The notes beneath the pieces are model-generated. The model was not told the DNA's origin, did no database searches, and saw only the letters and a program-made list of their open reading frames with translations. This document shows positions 17,652 to 25,587 of a stretch of 64,000 nt of DNA, piece by piece. The stretch spans positions 124,001 to 188,000 of the forward strand of contig NZ_CP019641.1 in the NCBI RefSeq assembly GCF_001999905.1, written 5' to 3'. Every line of letters starts with the position of its first letter. Positions within the stretch are counted from its first letter, which is position 1. Source of the DNA: Planococcus lenghuensis (lineage in GTDB: Bacteria; Bacillota; Bacilli; Bacillales_A; Planococcaceae). The position numbers were made by a program, and so were the translations under genes.

Positions 17652-18028
17652 CGCAGCTCGACTTGTTTGATGCGCCCCCTACCCCGCTCAAACAGCTGGA
17701 ACAGAAATTCCGGCAGTTCATCGAACAGAACGGGTTGCCGTATGATCTGGTCGCCATCAACAAATCCCATGACGAATCGGCATTGATTTTTGACCGAGAG
17801 CGTGAAAGTCTGCATTACATCAACGTCTATGGCGGGAAAATCAAGTATACCTACCATGCCCCGAATTGCGGCGAGTTCGGCACGAATTTTCATCTCCTGG
17901 ATAACCGCTTCGAGAAATACGAATCGGTCAGGCTGATAAACGATAAAGGCGAGTTTATCTCCAGAGGGAAAATGTATGTAGCTGCTGAACTGGCGCGGGG
18001 CTGGCGGATTATGGACACTTTCCGTTAA
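17648..18028 (+). CDS. unknown protein with N-terminal QLDLF clamp-binding motif
   Basis: 126 residues, start overlapping the ThiF stop (ATGA). The N-terminus reads MTQLDLFDAP. QLDLF is a near-perfect match to the bacterial sliding-clamp-binding pentapeptide (QL[SD]LF). The rest is a mixed alpha/beta domain with INVYGGKIKYTYHAPNCGEFGTNF and no recognised family. Because the same gene cluster encodes a sliding clamp, recruitment of this protein, and perhaps the PRTRC enzymes, to the plasmid clamp is a reasonable inference. Confidence 0.65.
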   Translation: MTQLDLFDAPPTPLKQLEQKFRQFIEQNGLPYDLVAINKSHDESALIFDRERESLHYINVYGGKIKYTYHAPNCGEFGTNFHLLDNRFEKYESVRLINDKGEFISRGKMYVAAELARGWRIMDTFR

Positions 18029-18064
18029 TCGAAAGACAGCTGGACTAAAAAAGGAGAGATTAAC

Positions 18065-18433
18065 ATGGCAATTTTTGAAGCAAACCGGATGATCGCATTG
18101 GCAAAGAAGGATAAACTGATTGCGATGATGATCAAGGATTTGGGCAAGGACGAGAGGGCGTTGAAAGCCATTTTTAACAGTGAAGTGTTTGGTGACAGTG
18201 CGATGGAGCACAGTTACCGCACTTGCATGAAGCCCATCCAGGAAGAAGCGCCCGTGAAGGAATACGAGTTCCAGACGAAGATTCAGCACGGGAATAAAGT
18301 AGAAGAAACCGTACTTTACGGTTTCGGAGCAACTGAAGAACAAGCCAGAGAGGACGCTCATCACGAGTTTTGCCATCTTCAGCAAATACCACGGAGCATG
18401 GTGACCATCGGAAAAGTCCTTTCAATCAAATGA
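18065..18433 (+). CDS. unknown protein, last gene of the dnaN-PRTRC cluster
   Basis: 122 residues; ATG 18065 behind AAAAAAGGAGAG. The N-terminal half is helical and basic (MIALAKKDKLIAMMIKDLG). The C-terminal half has ATEEQAREDAHHEFCHLQQIP, with His and Cys residues that could bind metal. No family recognised, and it does not look like a ubiquitin-like protein (no Gly-Gly or KG end; it ends in VLSIK). It is followed directly by a terminator. Confidence 0.6.
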   Translation: MAIFEANRMIALAKKDKLIAMMIKDLGKDERALKAIFNSEVFGDSAMEHSYRTCMKPIQEEAPVKEYEFQTKIQHGNKVEETVLYGFGATEEQAREDAHHEFCHLQQIPRSMVTIGKVLSIK

Positions 18434-18442
18434 ACCGCAAAA

Positions 18443-18477
18443 ACCGCTGCCGACAATTTAGTCGGAGCGGTTTTTTT
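18443..18477. terminator. bidirectional terminator between convergent units
   Basis: ACCGCTGCCGAC / GTCGGAGCGGT hairpin with a TTTTTTT run on the plus strand and an AAAAA run before it, so it can serve both the plus cluster ending at 18433 and the minus gene ending at 18493. Confidence 0.85.
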
Positions 18478-18492
18478 GTTTTCGGATTCGGT

Positions 18493-19338
18493 TTAACTGC
18501 CTGCCGATTCGATGAATAGCGGGTCAAACGATGAGACGACGTAGAAATGAATAATTGTATTTGCGTGCTTTTCTTCAGGAATGGCCGCAATCAGGTGATT
18601 AACAATTTCGATCCGTTCGTCCTGTATCAGCTGATCGGATAATTTGATATCGAATAAGGTATGGTTGCCATCAATAGCTTGCGTTACTTGCACATCGCCC
18701 AACCAATCCAGTCCTGCAACGGTATTGACAGCTTGCAGCGTCCATTTCTGCACACTTTCCGTGACGGTCATCGGCTGCATATACACTTGCGGATTCAAGA
18801 AGGTGAAGTCAGTATAGCTGGCGATTCCGCCTGTCGGTTCTTTCAGGCCGGCCGGCTGATAGCGGTTATCCCCGATAAAAGCGTAATACGCACCGATGGC
18901 CAGTGTATCTTTCCGCATTTGGACAGTCGCTTCATAAGCCGGATAAATTTCATCCAGGATATGTCGGGTGAATTTTTTCTCTCCGTCCGACCGCTGCCAC
19001 TCACTCTCCGTTTCGCTCATCACATTTTCAAGAAGGTCAAAGACTTCATTGCGGATGACGCCCTTGCTGAGCGTCCACGTTGCGCTCTCCAACACGAATT
19101 CGGGATCTGCGAGTATTTCTGTCATCAGAAAGTAACCGAGCGTGAATTGGCTGCTGACGGCTTTGGAAAGCTCGTCCTCGATGTACTTCTTCTTGGTATC
19201 GCTATCGGCTAGGGGCAGAAGTTTCCGGGCGTAGTAGCGGATAATTTCATCTGTTTCCTGTTTAAAGTCTTCATCGGTCCGGTACCGTTCTTCTAAGACG
19301 TTACTGACTGCGTTTATATCCGATTTTGATTTAATCAT
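18493..19338 (-). CDS. unknown protein of lipoprotein operon
   Basis: 281 residues. The best start is ATG 19338, which overlaps the TAA of the lipoprotein gene and has AGAGGAT 9 nt upstream; an ATG at 19350 lies further inside. Soluble, acidic, no signal peptide. The N-terminal half is helical (NVLEERYRTDEDFKQETDEIIRYY), with a C-terminal alpha/beta part. No family recognised. Third gene of the operon from the family A leader at 20699-20766. Confidence 0.6.
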   Translation of the reverse strand: MIKSKSDINAVSNVLEERYRTDEDFKQETDEIIRYYARKLLPLADSDTKKKYIEDELSKAVSSQFTLGYFLMTEILADPEFVLESATWTLSKGVIRNEVFDLLENVMSETESEWQRSDGEKKFTRHILDEIYPAYEATVQMRKDTLAIGAYYAFIGDNRYQPAGLKEPTGGIASYTDFTFLNPQVYMQPMTVTESVQKWTLQAVNTVAGLDWLGDVQVTQAIDGNHTLFDIKLSDQLIQDERIEIVNHLIAAIPEEKHANTIIHFYVVSSFDPLFIESAGS

Positions 19339-20050
19339 TTGCTGTATCATCCTCTTTCTCTAAGTCCGCTTCTATAACGGGCGTGATTTCGACAGGAGGA
19401 GCCGGGCTGTCATCAAAGAGCAGCCATTGCGAACCTTCCTGAATCAAAACAGTTTGATAATAGATCGGCTGCTGGTCATTCGCCAGTTCATATTTCCGAT
19501 AGAACATGGCTTCTCCAGCTCGTTCCGAATATGTACTCGAAGTTAGCTGATACGACTCTATCGGCTCTTTTAAATGCTGCCGGAAAACCGCTTGCAGGTT
19601 CTCAAACGTCTCACGTTGAAGCTCTTCCCCATCTGGCAGCATGGAGAGGAAATTCTCATGAAGGTGAGGACGGATCCGGTCATAGAATTTATCGGCTCCT
19701 AAGTCCCCTTTGTGATAGAGAAAGAAGAGATGGGAAACGTATTGGGCCAATTTCTCACTGGAATCAAAAGTATCTTGCTGCGCTAGCAGTTTAATTGCAA
19801 CTTCCTCTTTCGTTTCCGACAGTTTCCCCGCGGCTTCTTCCGGTGTGACAGCTTCTGTCTCGGTTAAGACTTCTTTTTGTTCTTCGCTTAGTTCCACATC
19901 TTCCGGATCTGTTTCAGTATCTTCCTGTTGTTCGACAAGCTGTTCATTTTCTTGTTCCGCCTTTTCTACTTCCTCGGCTATCGGTTTCGGCAGGCAACCA
20001 GTCAACAACAGAATCGAACAAAGCGGAATGGCCATCATGGATTTACGCAT
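19331..20050 (-). CDS. predicted lipoprotein with acidic linker
   Basis: 239 residues. The N-terminus is basic, then hydrophobic, ending in the lipobox LLTGC at about residues 15-19, so it should be a membrane-anchored lipoprotein. A Glu/Gln-rich linker (about 27-70) is followed by a globular domain ending in DDSPAPPVEITPVIEADLEKEDD. The latter half resembles NTF2-like/TcpC-type extracellular domains in general shape only. Overlaps both neighbours by a few bases, indicating one translationally coupled operon. A cell-surface role in mating or maintenance is possible. Confidence 0.65.
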   Translation of the reverse strand: MRKSMMAIPLCSILLLTGCLPKPIAEEVEKAEQENEQLVEQQEDTETDPEDVELSEEQKEVLTETEAVTPEEAAGKLSETKEEVAIKLLAQQDTFDSSEKLAQYVSHLFFLYHKGDLGADKFYDRIRPHLHENFLSMLPDGEELQRETFENLQAVFRQHLKEPIESYQLTSSTYSERAGEAMFYRKYELANDQQPIYYQTVLIQEGSQWLLFDDSPAPPVEITPVIEADLEKEDDTAND

Positions 20051-20651
20051 TCCGTATCTCTCCCTCTTCCTCCAATTTCAGCATGATTTTTCGAACTCTT
20101 CTCTTGTCGCTGTCACTAAGCATGTATGAAAATTCCCCGGTTTCCATGACAGGACGCTTATGAATGATCGACAACAGGAATACTTCAAGAAATGGCTGAA
20201 TCTGAAAGGCTTTCCCATTACTGACCAACTTTGCTGATTCAATGTATTTGCTGAAAAGCACTTCAAATGTAATCTGCAGTTTTGGTGACAAGCCGGTCGG
20301 TACCACCACTCCAAACTCCCGCCTCTGCGCAAATAACGCAGTCCAGACAAACAATGTACTCATTCGGATATCAGCAGGATTGAGGGCGTTGACATTGCCA
20401 TTTACCGTCCATTCTCTCAGCTTCTGTTCAAGCATTAGATTCGGACGGATTAAAAAAGTTTTGTCTTCTGCATTGAGTTCAACAAGTCCAGTTAGTGCAT
20501 GGTGTTCAAGATAATCTGTTAAGTATTGCATTTTGTCTTCGACTATCGGGACACGCATGCCCCATTGGTTATTTAATTTAGTTAGCTCATACGAATTCAG
20601 GAAACTCGCAACGATTAAGTCATCCATTCCTTTTATTTGTAGTGTAGACAA
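20043..20651 (-). CDS. unknown DNA-binding-like protein, first gene of the lipoprotein operon
   Basis: 202 residues with TTG 20651 as start (ATG 20627 is an alternative; a TGA lies just upstream of the TTG). The C-terminal 50 residues include ETGEFSYMLSDSDKRRVRKIMLKLEEEGEIRN, which resembles a winged-helix segment. No family recognised. A perfect 8-bp hairpin (20658-20681) lies immediately upstream of the TTG, behind a run of G residues that may serve as the ribosome site. Confidence 0.55.
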   Translation of the reverse strand: MSTLQIKGMDDLIVASFLNSYELTKLNNQWGMRVPIVEDKMQYLTDYLEHHALTGLVELNAEDKTFLIRPNLMLEQKLREWTVNGNVNALNPADIRMSTLFVWTALFAQRREFGVVVPTGLSPKLQITFEVLFSKYIESAKLVSNGKAFQIQPFLEVFLLSIIHKRPVMETGEFSYMLSDSDKRRVRKIMLKLEEEGEIRNA

Positions 20652-20698
20652 TCGTTTCTTACATCACATGGGCGATGTAAGTTCCCCCCTTCCACTCC

Positions 20699-20766
20699 AA
20701 AAAAAGAGCACCCCATATAAGACAGGCCGAAGCCTGGCATATAAGTGGGGTGCTCCCAGTTAGTAT
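20699..20766 (-). promoter_or_regulatory. family A leader attenuator with promoter inside the upstream gene
   Basis: Minus-strand promoter TTGAAC (20809-20814) - 17 bp - TATACT (20786-20791), located in the 3' end of the recombinase-like gene. The transcript carries ATACTAACT, then GGGAGCACCCCACTTATAT, an inner GCCAGGC-TTCG-GCCTGTC stem, ATATGGGGTGCTC and TTTTTTT. It can act as terminator for the recombinase gene and as attenuator for the operon 20651-18493. Confidence 0.75.
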
Positions 20767-20770
20767 TTTG

Positions 20771-21640
20771 TTAGTTAGTAACAACAGTATAGTCGATGTT
20801 TTTATAGAGTTCAAGAACTGTTTGCAAAGAACGGGTAAACCCAGCGGGTGTAAGCCCTAGAATCGCAGCCATTTCTTCAACGGTATGCTCCCCTTTTTTA
20901 TACAGGTGGAAGATATAAGCATTCCGCACTTCCTCTGTCCGAAATTTTTGCGGAAGAACGCTGTTCAACTTTCCGAATAGATCTTGGGAATTCATTTTTA
21001 CATAGGCAGGACCGTGTTTTTTCGTACTGGAGATGATATAGTCATGCTCCCGGAACAGCGCCCGCTCGATAACCTGAAGCAACAGGGCGACTTCCTCACT
21101 CTCTTGGAATACGGTACGGAATATGACACCGCTCTCCATTTCATAACGGAGTTCAACCCGATCGCTCAAATCATTTAAATGGACCGTCCGGAGCTGTTCG
21201 ATATCCCGCATCTTCAAGCCACGCATGGCAAAAAGGAAATACAGCCGGTAATTAACAGGCAGGGAATCATTTCGCAGAAGCCCTGGTTGCTCAGCGAGAA
21301 ACGTTTCATACAGCAGCGTCGCTTCCCGTTCATCTACTGGAACGTCAAACTGAAATTTGGGCATAAAATCCACGGGGAGTTTTCCGGTTTCCCATAGGAA
21401 GTGAAAGAACTGGCGCAGGATGGTCAGCTTCCGATTCAAGGTACTGCCATGCAATCCCTTTTCCATTTCCCGCTCCATGTATGCACGGACGTCTTTCGGA
21501 CGAATTTCGAAAGGTTCCGGTTTACGGCCATATTGCAGGTTCAGGAAGTGAAGGAAGTGTTTTAGTGTATCCAGTTCCAAAACAAGTGTATTTGGATGAA
21601 TCCCCTTATCCAAGCGGTACTTTTCATAAATCTTTAGCAT
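20771..21640 (-). CDS. tyrosine recombinase/integrase-like protein (atypical catalytic region)
   Basis: 289 residues from ATG 21640 with AAAGGAGGGG upstream. The N-terminal about 90 residues resemble the SAM-like core-binding domain of XerC/D recombinases (TLKHFLHFLNLQYG, LHGSTLNRKLTILRQFFHFLWETGKLP). The middle contains FLFAMRGLKMRDIEQLRTVHLND, like the Arg I region. The end, RNAYIFHLYKKGEHTVEEMAAILGLTPAGFTRSL, is like HxLR...G...I...LGH, but the usual His/Arg box and nucleophilic Tyr are not clear. It could be a resolvase for plasmid dimers or an inactive DNA-binding relative. Confidence 0.6.
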   Translation of the reverse strand: MLKIYEKYRLDKGIHPNTLVLELDTLKHFLHFLNLQYGRKPEPFEIRPKDVRAYMEREMEKGLHGSTLNRKLTILRQFFHFLWETGKLPVDFMPKFQFDVPVDEREATLLYETFLAEQPGLLRNDSLPVNYRLYFLFAMRGLKMRDIEQLRTVHLNDLSDRVELRYEMESGVIFRTVFQESEEVALLLQVIERALFREHDYIISSTKKHGPAYVKMNSQDLFGKLNSVLPQKFRTEEVRNAYIFHLYKKGEHTVEEMAAILGLTPAGFTRSLQTVLELYKNIDYTVVTN

Positions 21641-21667
21641 ATCCACCCCTCCTTTATCTCTTTCCAT

Positions 21668-22151
21668 TTTACCATGCTACCGTAGTTTTTAGGTTTTAAA
21701 GCAATTAATAAATAGCGAAGCGGAGATTATTAGTGATTTATCTAAAATTACTAAAAGTATACCTTTTTGAATTCCTAAGAGAAACACCTTTAAAGAATAA
21801 CTAAGGAAAAATGAAGAACCGAACGAGCGCAGGAGTATCAAGGACTTTAAGCAACAAGCCCAAAATGATTTTTTTTAGTTATCCAATCCGTTCCCTGGAT
21901 AGCGGACAACTTATCCTACAATTTAATCTTCTCCCCCATTATTAGAACTTTAAAAACATATTTTACCAATTTGAGGCTTGAAGAGACGAATAAGTGGAGA
22001 TTTTGAGTTTCTGCCTGGACGGTAGCTTATTAAATTCGGTATTGTCCAATACTCGAATTGATCCCCCGGTGGAACGGTATTTCCTAAACAACGACAAATA
22101 GACCTTTTCCAGTAGGGGAAAAAGCCAGAATTTCAAGATTCTCAGTTTTAT
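21668..22151. other. intergenic region with no supported gene
   Basis: AT-rich stretch between the recombinase-like and winged-helix genes. Only weak inverted repeats are seen (for example AGAAT-TTCAAG-ATTCT near 22130, followed by GGCTTTTT on the minus strand, a poor terminator for the gene ending at 22152 only if read loosely). No ORF with a ribosome site was found. Confidence 0.4.
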
Positions 22152-23642
22152 TTAATTGCGGTCTTCAAGCCAGTTGTAAAAAGGAACTTTCGGCTCGGGT
22201 TTCGAGTTTTCCAGTTTCGGTTCCCACTTAGTCAGAAAGTGGATTCGCAGATGCCGCTCTACGAGTCGATTATACTCCTCTTGTTGGATGAGCAAACGTT
22301 TCTCTGCAGCTGATAACAAGAATTCTTCACATTCTTCGTCCGTCATAACGTCTCCAGATAAAGCTAGGAGATTTGCTTTTAGTTTTTCTGCTCTTATTTG
22401 AATACGGAGCCACTGTCCGGAAGTTGAAACAAGCAATTCAATTTGAATGCCGGCATCCCTTAAGGCAGCTCTAAGAAACATCTCATATTCCGGTGTGCCA
22501 ATCTCCAGAAAGTAATCCAAAAGTATTTCGAAATGCCTGTGCGTAATGGTTCCATGAGAGGTTTCGTATTGAACAGATGAAACGTACCCCGACCTTTTGT
22601 TGCATTCAGCTACTTCAAGCAAAACCGATTGTATTTCTTTCAAAAGGTAGTTGTTCCGCATGACATCATAAACTTTATATTCCTGATCATCATGGTAAGA
22701 AGCCAAAAAACAATTTTCGTGGCAATAGGACTCCATGGCTTTTCTGTAAATGGACAGACCGGTTTCCCCCACTTTGTTGAATAAAGTGTTTTTGGCACCG
22801 ATTAGCTGCTGAATTGTCTCCTCAGAAAGTTCCTCGATATAGAGATCATAGCGATTTAACATCATATCGAGTTCCGCTGTATTCGCAGATACGGCTACTT
22901 TTTCTGAAATGAACAAATCGGTCAGGCGGATGGATAGTACATGATTTTCCGCTTTAATGCTTGATGTGCGTGAACGTTTAGGTGATTCAGAGTCAGTCAG
23001 CCCGAGATAGCTGTATAGCGCCTTCTCTGCTTCCTCTCCGCTCCCTCTTGGAAGTAAGAGAGCATCTTGTCCGCGGCCAAGCCAAATGGAGATCACGTCG
23101 TCTTGTATAAGCTTCAGCAAGGCTGCTGCCGCTTCCTTCGCGTCGTAAAAGTAATCGATTCCTGCCAGCCCGGTATGTAATTGATTGCGATAAAGGTTTT
23201 CAAATTTCACTCTATGTACTTTGCCAGGCATTTTTGCTGATAGAAAATAGCTGATTAGCCGATTCACTCGAAGACTGTGTTTCTTCATGGAACCGTCAAC
23301 GATTTTTTTATAGTTCTGAATGAATTGAGTCTCTCCACTTTTTCCAAAGGTATGCGCCAGACTGTAGTAGTGGTCCCCTCTCCGCTCAATCAGACCCTCT
23401 GTTTCCAGCCGTGTAAGCGCACATTTTAATTGCGACCGCTGAATATCCAACTTTCGGCGGACAGCTTCAAAATCAGCTTGGATCCGTCCGTCCAAATCGA
23501 CAAAAGGGCTAATCATCAAAAACACATTGAAAGCCACTTTTGGGATGTTGCGATGATTCAATCCAAATTCACGGACTACCTTACTTTTCAATCGAGCTGT
23601 AATCGCCATCGGTTTTTTATGTTTCGTTGCTAATGCTGACAT
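22152..23642 (-). CDS. winged-helix protein, candidate plasmid replication initiator
   Basis: 496 residues from ATG 23642, which has TTGGAGG 8 nt upstream; an in-frame start at 23669 has no good site. The N-terminal 110 residues contain a winged-helix pattern (FEAVRRKLDIQRSQLKCALTRLETEGLIERRGDHYYSL). The rest is helical with no recognised domain. Being a large DNA-binding-type protein next to a long untranslated region and a partition locus, it could be the Rep protein, but this is inference from position. It could equally be a large regulator. Confidence 0.5.
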   Translation of the reverse strand: MSALATKHKKPMAITARLKSKVVREFGLNHRNIPKVAFNVFLMISPFVDLDGRIQADFEAVRRKLDIQRSQLKCALTRLETEGLIERRGDHYYSLAHTFGKSGETQFIQNYKKIVDGSMKKHSLRVNRLISYFLSAKMPGKVHRVKFENLYRNQLHTGLAGIDYFYDAKEAAAALLKLIQDDVISIWLGRGQDALLLPRGSGEEAEKALYSYLGLTDSESPKRSRTSSIKAENHVLSIRLTDLFISEKVAVSANTAELDMMLNRYDLYIEELSEETIQQLIGAKNTLFNKVGETGLSIYRKAMESYCHENCFLASYHDDQEYKVYDVMRNNYLLKEIQSVLLEVAECNKRSGYVSSVQYETSHGTITHRHFEILLDYFLEIGTPEYEMFLRAALRDAGIQIELLVSTSGQWLRIQIRAEKLKANLLALSGDVMTDEECEEFLLSAAEKRLLIQQEEYNRLVERHLRIHFLTKWEPKLENSKPEPKVPFYNWLEDRN

Positions 23643-24044
23643 TATGTAATCCTCCAATCGGGTGAGCATTTCTTCATCTTGGTAGTATTTTTTTGAGGTA
23701 TTTATAAATCCTTATACTTCAAAACGTATGAGGAACAAATATAAAACCTAAATTCCCAACAAGACAAAATACGAATAAAAGTCAGGGAACAATCAAAATA
23801 ACTACTGAATTGAGCCTCTTGCCCCACTTATTCACCTTGCAACCATCCAATGGATTTGATAACATAAGTTTATATGTGGGATTGCCTTTTTTGGCAATAA
23901 GAAACCGGGCCTGTGAAACCTCATTTTTAAAAAGGTTTCCAAGCTGTTGCGTTTTCCCTCGGCACTTAATGCTAGGAGCTTTATTAGTGAAGCTTTGTGA
24001 GTGAAACTTAGCGAGTGCACCTTGCCTTGATGAGTGGAGTTAAG

Positions 24045-24158
24045 TTGCAGCCAACAACTTGATCTCCAGAACACGGATTGAAACTGAATCGCATTGCCGA
24101 TCGAGTGGGGACTCGATCCAAGGAACTTGCTGCCAGGCAAGTTCTTTTTCTTTTGTCT
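24045..24158 (+). ncRNA. candidate structured RNA upstream of the possible rep gene
   Basis: Within the about 1-kb gene-free region 23643-24637, three consecutive stem-loops occur: AAGTTG/CAACTT (near 24052-24070), GATCGAGT-GGGG-ACTCGATC (near 24100-24120) and GAACTTGC-TGCCAG-GCAAGTTC followed by TTTTTCTTTT (near 24120-24157). The final hairpin plus T-run works as a terminator on the plus strand, antisense to the 5' region of the gene at 22152-23642. This is the arrangement expected of a countertranscript controlling replication. No clear promoter was identified, so the call is tentative. The remainder of the region shows only weak AAGCTTCACT-type repeats. Confidence 0.4.
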
Positions 24159-24586
24159 ACCGGTTAGTTTCGACCAAATAAAATACCCATTTCCCGCTGA
24201 TTATTTACTTGGCAGTTACTTTTCGTAAGTGGGTACACGAAAATAAACGTTTCAATCAGCAGTTTTCAGCCTTTAAAAAAAGACAGAACATGCCCATTGA
24301 TACGCCCCCGATAGCCACTTTCCATGTTAGCAAAGAAATCTAACTACGGCAAACTAATTTTTGTAAAAGAACGTTCCAGGAGGGAAATTCCGGATCTTCG
24401 CCTTTTCTATATCGGTTGAATGGCCATTATTAATTAGGCTATTTTCGCCTGAATATAACAGTTGTGTTAAGAAAAAGCACATCTCGTTGCCTTTTCCGAA
24501 TTGCTATGATATGCTTTCCATACAATTAAAAAGGATTATCTTGAGAACCCTTTCACCTGATGTTCTCTTGGTATCCCCAATAGCCA

Positions 24587-24620
24587 AGAAAGCCCGGTGT
24601 CTTCGGACACCGGGCTTTCT
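24587..24620. terminator. perfect hairpin terminator after the TubY-like/small ORF unit
   Basis: Fourteen-base arms AGAAAGCCCGGTGT / ACACCGGGCTTTCT around loop CTTCGG. The T-run on the minus side is short (TTTCTT). It lies 18 nt after the small ORF stop at 24638. Confidence 0.75.
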
Positions 24621-24637
24621 GTTTGTCTTATTCAGGA

Positions 24638-24733
24638 TTAGAGGAAGTAAAGGACACTGGCGGCAATCGCGCAGCTGCTGATGACTGCAGTAAGGGCGTA
24701 TTCTAGTTTGACGAATGCGTTATGTACTCTCAT
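24638..24733 (-). CDS. 31-residue predicted membrane peptide
   Basis: ATG 24733 is preceded by a very strong AAGGAGGGG site at 8 nt, overlapping the end of the TubY-like gene by 14 bp. The peptide is short: a charged N-terminus (MRVHNAFVKLEY) and one hydrophobic helix (ALTAVISSCAIAASVLYFL). Size, strong ribosome site and single helix make a real small protein likely. It could be a small toxin or a regulator, with no further evidence. Confidence 0.5.
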   Translation of the reverse strand: MRVHNAFVKLEYALTAVISSCAIAASVLYFL

Positions 24734-25436
24734 CACTCTTCCCCTCCTTCTTGATTCCTTCGTTAACGTGTTCTCTAACATATTTTTTTATAAATGCATC
24801 TCGGCCAGCAAGATCTTCTTCCTTTCGCTTAAAGAGAAACCCGCCAACTTTACGATATCTCTTCTCTTCCGGAAGCTTGTTCCACTCAGCCAATGCCTCA
24901 TCTTCTAGTTTAATCATGAAAGCAGAAGATTTAAGAACGCTTTGTTGATCGAGAGCCGAAGTTTCCGTAGACGATGGAGGACTTGGCAGCCGTTTCAATA
25001 CATTCTGCTGTAATTCTTCATATCGCTGATCAAACCGTTCGATAAGCTTTTTCTCAAGCTCCTGATAATGCTGACGCATTTCCTGTCTTAACTGCTCTAG
25101 GTCATTTCCGCCATTATATTCTTGAGGTAAGGGAAAATCGTCGGGAAATGGCCGTGTCATTTCACTTTTCGTCATCACATTCTTGATTGCTTCCAGTGTG
25201 AACTTTTTTTCCCTTAGTTCCATCAATAGCATGGCAACAGTTAAATCTTGTTCATCGTAAACCTTTTTCTCAGCAGCTCTTTGAACATAATGCACGCTTT
25301 GGTTCTCTAAATCTGTAAACCAGCGATCAATCGTATTTTGGTGGACCGTGAATTTTTTAGTTTTGCCATCATTATATTTTTCATTAACCAGCCGCGCGAA
25401 TTCGCTGATTAACCAATGTTTTTGTTCAGTTTCGAT
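24720..25436 (-). CDS. tubY: TubY-like MerR-family regulator with coiled coil, apparent AUC start
   Basis: 238 residues if read from an ATC at 25436, 9 nt after a perfect AAGGAGG; there is no ATG, GTG or TTG between there and GTG 25295. Starting at 25295 would delete the DNA-binding helix-turn-helix (KKFTVHQNTIDRWFTDL), yet the rest of the MerR-type domain (VQRAAEKKVYDEQDLTVAMLL) continues after it. A coiled coil (about 120-160) follows. TubY proteins of TubZ partition systems are MerR-like with a coiled coil, and this gene sits beside tubZ-tubR. It likely tunes tubRZ expression. Confidence 0.6.
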   Translation of the reverse strand: METEQKHWLISEFARLVNEKYNDGKTKKFTVHQNTIDRWFTDLENQSVHYVQRAAEKKVYDEQDLTVAMLLMELREKKFTLEAIKNVMTKSEMTRPFPDDFPLPQEYNGGNDLEQLRQEMRQHYQELEKKLIERFDQRYEELQQNVLKRLPSPPSSTETSALDQQSVLKSSAFMIKLEDEALAEWNKLPEEKRYRKVGGFLFKRKEEDLAGRDAFIKKYVREHVNEGIKKEGKSDEST

Positions 25437-25587
25437 TTGTCTCCCCCTCCTTTTCTAAAATATCTACAGAAAACATTTATATTAAACATAAAGGAAATTT
25501 CAATAAGATACAAAACATTTTTTCGTATTTCCGAATGCTCTATATGTAAACTGTCGGCATCTAAAAGTATACCATTGATGATTTAAT

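Noticed and set aside
17615-18385. 256-residue minus-strand frame over two small plus-strand genes
   Set aside because: The plus-strand genes have ribosome sites, coupled starts and the QLDLF motif; the antisense frame starts without a ribosome site and has no recognisable features.
18065-18433. Ubiquitin-like modifier for the PRTRC cassette
   Set aside because: C-terminus is VLSIK without Gly, and the length and helical N-half do not fit a beta-grasp modifier.
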